Shown piece by piece: positions 1-10,042 of a DNA stretch of 21,567 nt. Both the position numbers and the translations under genes were made by a program. The notes under the pieces are model-generated. The model was not told where the DNA came from, did no database searches, and worked only from the letters and a program-made list of their open reading frames with translations. Origin of the DNA: Plantago elongata. Its lineage: Eukaryota; Streptophyta; Magnoliopsida; Lamiales; Plantaginaceae. The stretch is taken from contig JAYMSP010003005.1 of the NCBI GenBank assembly GCA_036897095.1, positions 1 through 21,567 on the forward strand, written 5' to 3'. The number at the start of each line of letters is the position of its first letter. The stretch's first letter is position 1.

Positions 1-215
1 AAATGCATTTAATCCATGATGTGATGGCACAACGATAATAAGCTTGCATATGTAATAATTTATTGTGTGACACTCGATAGATATTTTGATTTAATTTAAC
101 CTTCGTTTTCATTAATACAGTCATACATCGTATAATTGCATAGCCAAAATACATTAGTAGCATAATACATAATAGTATTATAAGGGCGGATCGCTTCTAC
201 ACCGTGAATGAGGAC

Positions 216-252
216 GTAACTCGACCAGTTGTCCAGCAACCGATCGAGTTAC
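216..252. repeat. Near-perfect 16 bp inverted repeat with 5 nt loop
   Basis: The left arm GTAACTCGACCAGTTG (216-231) and right arm CAACCGATCGAGTTAC (237-252) are reverse complements at 14 of 16 positions and are separated by TCCAG. Both mismatches are transitions. The repeat lies in a GC-richer island within AT-rich DNA, which fits a mobile-element fragment, but no target-site duplication is obvious. Confidence 0.75.
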
Positions 253-487
253 CTGTTTTCGTTCCTTTTTTTATTTTTTTTTATTTTTTATTATTTAAAA
301 AATATAAAACGTATATTTTTTCGAGATCTACAAAATGATACCAGTGAAGATATATATTTTTCCATACATTAAATGTCACCCTTTGTTCGTATACATTCGT
401 ATTTTGTACTGTTTCACTGTTCTATTCGTATTTTCAATAAAAACGTCTATTTTTGCTCTAAATTTTTAATATTCGGATTAATATAAC

Positions 488-495
488 TATAAATA
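488..495 (+). promoter_or_regulatory. Candidate TATA box for the PPR gene
   Basis: TATAAATA matches the plant TATA consensus and is the best match upstream of the PPR start codon. It would imply a 5' leader of roughly 230 bases. The surroundings are very AT-rich, so a chance match is possible. Confidence 0.3.
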
Positions 496-757
496 AAAAT
501 TAAAAAATAATAAAAAAATTGCGGCGACTACTCCACAGCCAATCACCACAGTACGAACCGATTTTCGCGGTCACCACAGCAGACGGTCTGGAATTTGTGT
601 TCTTGTTACTGCTGTGTCAGTGATCTTCTGAAGGAGAAGGACAGAAAAAATCCAAAACTCTACTCGTTGCAGTAGATGTCAGGTTTGATAAGATTCCAGT
701 TGATTTAATCACCTCTTAAATTCACAAACACATCAAACCTCAAAACTAAATCCTCCA

Positions 758-2182
758 ATGGCAGAAAATCCCTCGGGCTTTCACCCTCCTCGGCCCGCCC
801 CTCGTTTCCCCACCCACCACTCCGCAGTCGACCTCTCTCCCCAAGCCCGAATCTTCTGCGAAATCCTCTCCACATCTCCGGCCCTCGAAGTCGAACCCCA
901 TTTAGCCTCCACCAAGTTACAGCCCGAGCCCGAAATTGTGCAGCAAGTTCTCAAATTGTCCTACAATTTCCCTTCCGCAGCAGCCAAATTCTTCCGGTGG
1001 GCTGGCTTGTCCGGCAAGCACACTGGCTTTTCTTGGAACCTGATGGTGGATTTGCTCGGGAAGAACGAGTTGTTTGATCCAATGTGGGATGCAATTAGGT
1101 CTATGAAGCTTGAAGGTTTGCTCACACTCAATACTTTCGTTTCGGTTTTCGAAAATTATTGTATTGCAGGGAGGTTTGATCATGCTGTCATGACTTTTGA
1201 GGTCATGGAGAGGTATGGGGTTGTGCCTGATATAGTTGCTGTTAATTCTTTGCTTAGTGCTATGGGTAGAGAGGATGGTCAGACTGTTAAAGCTCTTGAA
1301 TTTTTTGAGAAGATTAAGAATAAGATACCGCCTGATGCGGATTCCTTTGCGATTTTGTTGGAAGGGTGGGAGAAGGAGGGGGATGTGCAGCGGGCGAAGC
1401 ATACATTTGGGGAGATGGTGATTAGGTTAGGGTGGAACTCGGAGTACATGTTTGCGTATGATGCCTTTTTGAATACTCTTGTGAAGGGGGCACAGGGTGA
1501 AGATGCAATTAAGTTCTTGCAGGTGATGAAGAATAAGAATTGCTTGCCTGGTTTGAGGTTTTTCTCTAGCGCGATTGATGTTTTCGCGAAGCAGAAGGAT
1601 TCTGCTCACGCGTTGAGGCTGTGGGACTTGATGGTGGGTTCTGGGCTGGTCCCGAATTTGGTGATGTTCAATACAATGATTAGTTTGGTTTGTGTTAATA
1701 ATGACATTGACAATGCGTTCTGTTTGCTGGATGAGATGGTGTTTTGTGGTGCGTTTCCAGATTCTTTGACGTATAATGTGATTTTCGAGTGTTTGATAAG
1801 GAATAGGAAGGTGCGTGAAGTTGGTAAATTCTTTCTTGAGATGACTAAGAATGAGTGGCCACCAACTCCTGTCAACTTTACTTCAGCAATCAGTTTGTTA
1901 TTCGAGGGGGATGATCCAGAGATGGCAGTTGATATGTGGAAATATATGGTCAAGAACAATGTCTCACCCCGTGATGACAGTGCGAATGCAGTGCTTATTG
2001 GTTTCTGTAATATGGAAAGACTGACTGATTTGAAAAGGTTTGCAGAAAAGATGATCGATGAAAGAATTATAATTTATGAGGCAACAATGACAAAGGCAAA
2101 GAATGCTTTCCATAAGCAGGGAAGACCTTTGCGTGACCAGTATGACCATATTGTGGCAAAATGGAAAGCTTCATGTGTCTGA
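758..2182 (+). CDS. P-class pentatricopeptide repeat protein
   Basis: This is an intronless 474-residue PPR protein. P-class PPR proteins bind RNA in mitochondria or plastids and act in processing, stability or translation of organelle transcripts. About ten tandem repeats of roughly 35 residues run from about residue 88 to 440. Clear units include 123-158 (starting TLNTF, ending GVVPD) and those ending CLPG, LVPN, AFPD and PPT, each closing with the usual proline turn. No E, DYW or SMR domain follows, so it is a plain P-type protein. The first 30 residues are rich in Pro and His rather than a classical Arg/Ser presequence, so the target organelle is unclear. The ATG at 758 is the first in frame and is followed by GCA. 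The lack of introns is typical of the family. It is converted at its 3' side with LHCB5, 1.6 kb away. The exact orthologue is not identified. The family assignment is secure. Confidence 0.93.
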   Translation: MAENPSGFHPPRPAPRFPTHHSAVDLSPQARIFCEILSTSPALEVEPHLASTKLQPEPEIVQQVLKLSYNFPSAAAKFFRWAGLSGKHTGFSWNLMVDLLGKNELFDPMWDAIRSMKLEGLLTLNTFVSVFENYCIAGRFDHAVMTFEVMERYGVVPDIVAVNSLLSAMGREDGQTVKALEFFEKIKNKIPPDADSFAILLEGWEKEGDVQRAKHTFGEMVIRLGWNSEYMFAYDAFLNTLVKGAQGEDAIKFLQVMKNKNCLPGLRFFSSAIDVFAKQKDSAHALRLWDLMVGSGLVPNLVMFNTMISLVCVNNDIDNAFCLLDEMVFCGAFPDSLTYNVIFECLIRNRKVREVGKFFLEMTKNEWPPTPVNFTSAISLLFEGDDPEMAVDMWKYMVKNNVSPRDDSANAVLIGFCNMERLTDLKRFAEKMIDERIIIYEATMTKAKNAFHKQGRPLRDQYDHIVAKWKASCV

Positions 2183-3822
2183 ACCCTGTCTTGTGATGGG
2201 CTTTGCAAATTCTGATATTGCATCTCTCTCAGATGGTTGAGACATCTCCAAGAATATGAACTTTCCATGCTAAAATATTTATAAGACTCTCATGGTACTC
2301 TTACTCTTTAGAGTTCACAGGTTTTGTGTTCCGTGTTACTTGTGATTGTGCCTGTTTTGTTATGGGCAGGATTATGAATGTTTGTGTTGTTCTTTAGGGG
2401 TTATCAGTGACCTATTAACATTTATAATTTCTTCTCTCTGATATGCCACACACACATACATGAATCCTTAGAACCGAACCCAATTACCAAGTGTCTTACC
2501 CTTTGGGGTATGTGGTATCTCATTTGAGTTTTCCAAATTATGTCCTGGAGGAGAAGTCAAAATGGCAGTGCAGTAAGCTTCTTCAAAAATATCAAGTTGT
2601 TAGTCGATGTTCTATAAGTTGATTTCCCATTTCAATTGCTTGCGCTGAACTATCCATATGGCTGTCAATTCAACATTAGAGCTGGCTGGAATGAGAAGCA
2701 TTGTGCGTGGATTGCTGCATGGTGATGGATTGAAGGGTCTGTTTGTCTTATGGTGTAAGCTTACTACGTTGGTTCTTGATTGCATGAAGCGGGTGGCGTT
2801 TCAGTTTACAATGCCATGGAACAGTATTGCCCTCGCAAAGATATGCTCGAGCTCTGGTGACAGCAACAAAACTGGACATTGAAGCTTCTGTGATACCCCG
2901 GAAGAGCAGAAGTTTTATGGCTCAAGGCAATAAGAGGCTTAAGAGCTCTCTTCTGTCATAGGATAATTTGGAATAGCTTATTAATTTTCCTTCTTGGTTT
3001 ATGATAGTGATCTTTGATGGCTTATCTTGTATCTAGATGAGTTTCTTTCATAATTTTAAAACATTTAAGTTGTGTGATGTTTCTGAGATTTTATGTCCAG
3101 ATATATCTCTAACCTATTAACAAAGGTTTGCTCATTGCGTACATTGACTTAAAGAATATGAATATTTCTGCTTTAAAGATCGTAGCCAATTGTATCTTGC
3201 TGCTTCCATGATAAAACATGGAATCTCACTATACTATGCATGTTCTGTATAAAGTAGCTCCAGAGTAGCGGTTGAGAATTGAGATCATAGCCTATCTTTT
3301 TCTGTGTGCTTCTAACTCTTACAGTACAATTTTTGTTCTTATGTTGTGCACTGTTTCTTGATATACATGTCACTGGTACCGGACAGTTATCTTATGTGCT
3401 CAACATGTCAGCTGGGTTTAGGGGTATTGTGAAGACTATTAAGACAGAGAAATGATGAGATGCATGCTAAAGTGTAGATCTGTGTTTTTTAAGTTTGAGT
3501 GTATTAATCGATTGGTCAGCTTGTTACACATGGATATCTTAAGTTTCTTTGAAGGAAGATTGTTATACCTGTGAAACTGATCGTTTCCTTTTGTTTCCTT
3601 CTAAAAGAAGTAGTTTAATCTTTTGGCTGGAGAAGCTGAATCTTCAGTTTTCTCAACTAGTTATCTGACTTGTTAATGTTTTGAATTATCATGATAAGAT
3701 ATTTGAGTACATGCATCAGTTCCCATAAGCAAAATAGGAATATCCAAAATGGGATGGTACTGAATTGATCTCCTTGGAATATCTCAATGTATTATACAAC
3801 ATTTGACACAGGCACACAAGAT
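2183..3822. other. Intergenic space between convergent PPR and LHCB5 genes
   Basis: This 1.6 kb should contain the 3' UTRs of both flanking genes. Most of it is AT-rich with scattered stops in all frames. One patch, about 2650-2960, is less AT-rich and has short open frames: a 74-codon frame from 2658, and a frame ending near 2960 with many Lys, Arg and Ser codons near its end. Neither is recognisable as a known protein. I see no RNA gene. Confidence 0.5.
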
Positions 3823-5640
<1,818 letters not shown>

Positions 5641-6816
5641 CTCTGCTATTGGCTGGAATGAGGATGTACCAAAGGAAGTGTGAGAAGAATGGGATCAGAG
5701 ATGAACTCAATTACTGAAGAAAGAATCAAACATGAGTGGTGACTAAAAAGCCTGCATTGGTGGTCTTGGACTTGCCAAGTAGGATCCCCTGTCTTGCTCT
5801 GTGATTGGTCTGGAAAAATTATGTGCAATCTGATGCAGATTTCTGATAGGTGTTGCTACAATGCTACTGATTAGGTGGCAGATTGTGGTGCTGATGTGGA
5901 GTTCTGTTCTTTCAAATATTGTCAATTTGGATAACATGTGTTATCCTCTGCATGTTGCAATGCCCTTGTAAATTGGTGTTGGTTTTTATTTACCACACAT
6001 ATTCTCTGTCATGTTCATTGGCTGGAATATGTGGATGTATCTGTAAATTTATTAGCTCCTTTGTTTCTTTTTGATAGTATGGGCTGCATCTGTAAATTAG
6101 ATCAAACGGTATCATCTCTCAATATTCGATTCGTTGTTGGGCTCATTGTTATAGTGAGAGGGTCTCTAAGATGATAAAAACGTCAAATATGATATGTAGT
6201 GTGTGCATATTGATGCTGAATTACTCTATGATGTTTTAACTTAAACATAAATTTCTTTTATCAAAATTTTAAACATATACCAAATAGAAAACGTTCATAA
6301 TTTCATTTAATTTATTACATCATAAATCAATAAATATCATTAGATCTTGTCATATGTTGATCACACAAATACATATGTTTCTCTTTATTATATACTTAAT
6401 TTCACATTTACAATTTGAATAGATCTTAAAATTATAAAATTCGAACTCGAAATTTTCATAGAGTACACTGCTTAAACATTATTTGTAATCCCAAAAAACA
6501 TACATTTGCATGGCATGAATATGTCCCAAATGATGGTATTAATGCTCAAAATTATTCCAAGTGCAAATCAATTTCAAATCCTACCTTAATTAGTTCACAA
6601 TGATTTAATAACATGTTTATCTCCACCTTAATCGACCTTAAACTAAATCAACTTAACTAAAATTTACTGAATTAAACTTAATTAAACTGAATAAAATATA
6701 AATTATAACCAATCCCAATTAAATTAATTAAACTTCCGTCCTTATTCCTCAAAAACAAGAATCAGCTCCATTCAAACCTTGGCTTGTACTGTAGTAGAAT
6801 CTTATGGAATATCGCC
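5641..6816. other. Divergent promoter region between LHCB5 and the SpoIIIAA-like gene
   Basis: Two leftward CCAAT boxes (ATTGG on the + strand at 5756-5760 and 5804-5808) lie 115-170 bases upstream of the LHCB5 start codon, within the probable LHCB5 promoter. I see no clear TATA box for LHCB5. From about 6180 to 6780 the DNA is very AT-rich, with repeated TTAATTAA-like strings just before the rightward gene. No ORF here looks like a gene; the 78-codon frame at 5938-6174 has no recognisable content. Confidence 0.5.
6697..6705 (+). promoter_or_regulatory. Candidate TATA box for the SpoIIIAA-like gene
   Basis: TATAAATTA lies 112 bases before the proposed start codon at 6817, with a CCAAT string just after it. 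The spacing would give a 5' leader of about 85 bases. The local AT content makes chance matches common. Confidence 0.35.
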
Positions 6817-9621
6817 ATGGCAGGTTGCTGTAATTGTAGTTTTCTAAGGTTAACTTCTCATCTCAATTCAACATTCCCACCTCTCTACCACCTGAAGTCG
6901 ACCAAAATTAATTTCAGCCCCAATCGCCACCGGTTTGAACCGCCGTGCCGAATTCATCGTTTCTATGCCGCCGGTAAAACTCGAAGAACAGCTTCTACTG
7001 AATGTGTTGATGAGGACCAGAATATCCAATCGCTCTTGCAGGTTTTGTTTTATTTCTTCTTCTTTATGTTTCTTCTTACTGTTTAATTGATTCAATTTGT
7101 ATAAATTATATTGCTTGTTGTTCTTTAACTTGATTTTGTTCTTTTGCAAATGATAGATTCTCCCACCTGATGTTCAAGATAGTCTCTTGCGCGACTCTAG
7201 ACGAGCTCAGCTTTTGGAGGTTATCATTTGACTGTTTAGCAAAACTAGTTGATAAGCTAGCATAGCTAATGAGCTAGTTGTAGCTTATTATATGATAATG
7301 GTAGCTGATAAGCTAGTTGATTTTGTTGGATGTGTTTAATAACGTATTTATTGTGTGTGCATTATTAGCATTGTCATTGAAAACAGTTTACTTATTATTG
7401 TACTAGTCATTAATCTGCAAATGATACTAGATTGGATATTGATGTGATGAATTTTTAACTGTGATAATCATCAAACTTTTTTAATCCAAAGATTTTATCT
7501 TTCAGTGATTGCACACTGCGTAGTGTGAATTACTGAAGACTTTCAGAATCCTCTTGTCCTTACTTTGGTATGTTATATTGGTATGTCAATAGGTAACGTT
7601 GGATCTGGGGAGGCCACCACAAGCATGTTATTTTGGTGATTCTGGGAGGCGGAACCTAAGGAAGACAGAGGTGAGGATCGATGCTTATTTGATTTTGATG
7701 CGCGAACTAATTTTGGCTACTGAATACGGATGGGAAACTTTTAGAGTGATCCCTAGTTTTGCATTAACAATCTTTTTACAGGTTTCTATTGAAGAACTGG
7801 AGTATGCAGAAAAGGCAGTTGGAGAGTTTGGAGGAGATAATAGAGCAGGTATTGCAGGCACTTTGCATAGGATATCTGCTATCAGGAACCGGAAGGGGAA
7901 TCTAGTTGGATTGACTTGCCGTGTGGGTAGGGCTTTTAGCAATCAAATAGATATGGTCAGGGATCTGCTTGAGTATGGAAAAAGCATATTGTTTCTGGGA
8001 AGGTAAGCTAACATACAAGCTCACATGATGATAACAATTGTATTTCTACTTTCCTAACTAAAGTAAAATAACAAAGAAACTTTTTTGTTGTCTTGGTGAT
8101 TTACATTATAGCACGGATTTTTTTAACAAGCTTGATTTTGTCTCGCTATGGCAGGCCTGGTGTTGGAAAGACCACTGTTATGCGAGGGATAGCGCGATCC
8201 TTATCGGATGAGCTCAATAAGAGAGTGGTTCGTGCATCTGATAACTATAAAGTTCCTCCTGTATTTCTTATGATGAACATTTGATTACTGCTGATCTTTA
8301 TATTTTCCATCAGATAGGTTATTGTTGACACAAGTAATGAAATTGGTGGTGATGGAGATATTCCACATCCAGCCATTGGGAGCTCACGGAGATTGCAGGT
8401 TTCAGAACCATCCATGCAGCATCAGGTTATGATTGAGGCAGTGGAAAATCACATGCCTGAAGTGATCATCGTAGATGAGATTAGCACTAAAGCTGAAGTT
8501 AATGCTTGCCGCACTATTGCACAGAGAGGGGTAATGCTTATTGGTACTGCTCATGGGAAGCGGCTGGAGAGTATCATTAAGAATCCAACCCTATCTGATT
8601 TGGTTCGTGAAAATTTATCCCTTTAGTTAATATTGAATAAACAGGTCTGCGTGCTTCTTGTTTTCCTTGGTAGGAATACTGAATAATTCGGTGATCTGTG
8701 CTCCTCAATCCTAATAATAGTATCATTGACTTTCCGTCTTGTATAGATGGTTTTGCACTGGTACATCATTATTTCTTCACTAATTCTTGATTGTGAATTC
8801 CAAAAATCTTCAATATTTGCATTCAAGATCACATTGAAGGAGTATTCGCCAAAACATGAATTTCCCATGTGAACCTTACTTACATTCCTTCATTAGAAAT
8901 TGCACTCCTTTGTCTTATAAATGTCTATAGTCCATGCAAGTCCAAATATGGACAGGATGCCATTTGGATTCACAAATATGCAAGGAAAGCTAACAGGAAA
9001 AACCATTCTTAGCCATATATCTCCATCTTTCCACACATGCAGATTGGAGGGGTGGAAAACGTCATAGTGGGTGATCAAGAAGCTAGGTCCAGAAAATCCA
9101 GGAAAGTTATTCGTGTGAGAAGAGCCGCTCCAACATTTTCTTTTGTAATTGAAATGAGGGAAAGGCACTATTGGATTGCTCATCGGGTTAGTAAGTCAAC
9201 AACTTTATTATCTGGTGAATCTTTTGGATCCATTTGTTTGTGCAATGTGGTGCATGCCATACTGAAAATCAGCCTTACACATGAATTTATTCTTGTATTT
9301 TTCATTTCTTGTTCAGACAGAGAAGAGTGTGGACGAATTGCTTAATGGGAGAACACCACTAGTTGAGGTAATTGTATTCATTCCCCATCGCCTTTCATGT
9401 TTAATGGAATATCTAAAATCCTTTCGTTAGTACTTGAATGTATTACTTACATGGCAAGGATATGAGAAATCACTAGCATTGGATTTGCGGATCTTACCAA
9501 CACAGATACATAAAATGAAAGAATTGAAACATATATAATTCTGGTGTCTTCCATTCTGCAGATAAGACGCAGAGATGACAAATCAAATGTCGTGATCGAA
9601 CGATGGAAGCCAGAGGACTGA
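6817..9621 (+). CDS. Ycf45/SpoIIIAA-family P-loop ATPase, probably plastid targeted
   Basis: Nine exons: 6817-7041, 7157-7219, 7593-7670, 7782-8002, 8155-8227, 8318-8602, 9043-9186, 9317-9367 and 9562-9621. The product is 399 aa. The ATG at 6817 sits in GCCATGGC; an in-frame TTG further upstream is not used as the start. The first ~60 residues are rich in Ser, Arg and Asn with few acidic residues, fitting a plastid transit peptide. Walker A is GRPGVGKT (195-202) and Walker B is VIIVDE (Asp273, Glu274). [26 protein letters not shown] and the GLTCRVGRA segment are hallmarks of cyanobacterial/plastid Ycf45 proteins related to SpoIIIAA. Family knowledge: the longer plant relative SPD1 is needed for plastid development in seedlings. 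This protein ends soon after the ATPase domain (ERWKPED), with no C-terminal R3H region, so it resembles the short paralogue (from memory At1g33290). Introns 5 and 6 share the weak donor GTTCGTG. Intron 6 (440 nt) holds nothing recognisable. Substrate and partners are unknown. Confidence 0.92.
7231..7340. mobile_element. hAT-type MITE remnant in intron 2
   Basis: This segment of intron 2 repeats the motif AGYTGATAAGCTAG (7247-7260 region and 7302-7315 region) and the inverse TAGCTTAT, so ATAAGCTA and TAGCTTAT form an 8 bp inverted repeat. Strings of GCTAGTTG, GATAAGCTAG and TGTGTTTAATAAC are typical of short non-autonomous hAT-like elements common in plant introns. Clean terminal repeats and an 8 bp target duplication are not visible, so the limits are approximate. 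Confidence 0.5.
7501..7537 (+). repeat. Strong hairpin in intron 2
   Basis: TTCAGTGATTGCACACT (7501-7517) and AGTGTGAATTACTGAA (7522-7537) pair over 16 bases with one mismatch and one bulge around a 4 nt loop (GCGT). It lies 56 bases before exon 3 of the SpoIIIAA-like gene, so the pre-mRNA could fold here. The stem is too short for a standard plant miRNA precursor. Confidence 0.7.
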
Positions 9622-10042
9622 CAGGCAGGGATAGGAAGAAGCATGAAGAATAGAAGATAAATTCACAATGCACAGTTCTACTTGGATAACATAGTCATGT
9701 AACCGAGTTGTTATTTTGTAGACAATGAAGCACATATCACTTGATAACCGAGTTTCAAATCGTGTTTGTATTGGGGTGGAGCCCAGGAGGACGATAAGAT
9801 TTTGACTCCCCCACCTTGAACGAAACTAATCCCATATATATAAATTTTACTTTGAACTTAAAATTTTGGATCAGCTAGAAATCATCTTAACCGATCTTTA
9901 TCAACCAGCTGACAAGTGATAACTCAGATGACAAATGTGTGGTGTGGGTCAAGTGAGCTGATGATATTTTTCACTTGCCTCATCACAAATTTATTGCTAC
10001 GCTGTAGAAGAAAAAAAGGGAAGAACGAAGACTAATAAAAAC
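9622..10042. other. Intergenic region between SpoIIIAA-like and cupin genes
   Basis: This 421-base stretch should hold the 3' UTR of the upstream gene and the promoter of the cupin gene. TATATATAAATT at 9834-9845 is a candidate TATA box about 200 bases before the cupin start. The GC-richer string around 9772-9815 (GGGGTGGAGCCCAGG then CTCCCCCACC) stands out from its surroundings but is not identified. Confidence 0.45.

Larger units (their letters stand above)
1..757. other. AT-rich region upstream of the PPR gene
   Basis: No gene is visible here. The stretch is AT-rich with long T and A runs (about 266-300 and 480-520), interrupted by a GC-richer island at about 184-260 that holds an inverted repeat listed separately. 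The last 200 bases lead into the PPR start codon and probably hold its promoter and 5' leader. The short string ATTCGTATTTT occurs twice, near 398 and 426. I see no open frame with coding character. Confidence 0.6.

Noticed and set aside
917..1402. 161-codon open frame on the minus strand inside the PPR gene
   Set aside because: It is an antisense shadow of a clear PPR coding sequence with no family resemblance of its own. Other antisense frames at 1427-2268 are the same.
6784..6816. Upstream extension of the SpoIIIAA-like protein (YCSRILWNIA)
   Set aside because: That frame begins at TTG, not ATG. The ATG at 6817 has a strong context and begins a normal transit peptide.
7501..7537. A miRNA gene at the intron 2 hairpin
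   Set aside because: The stem is only about 16 bp with a 4 nt loop, too short for plant DCL1 processing into a 21 nt duplex.
8893..9345. Open frames of about 100 codons on both strands around exon 7 of the ATPase gene
   Set aside because: The plus-strand frame is real only for 9043-9186, where it matches the family. The rest reads into introns, and the minus-strand frame is antisense.
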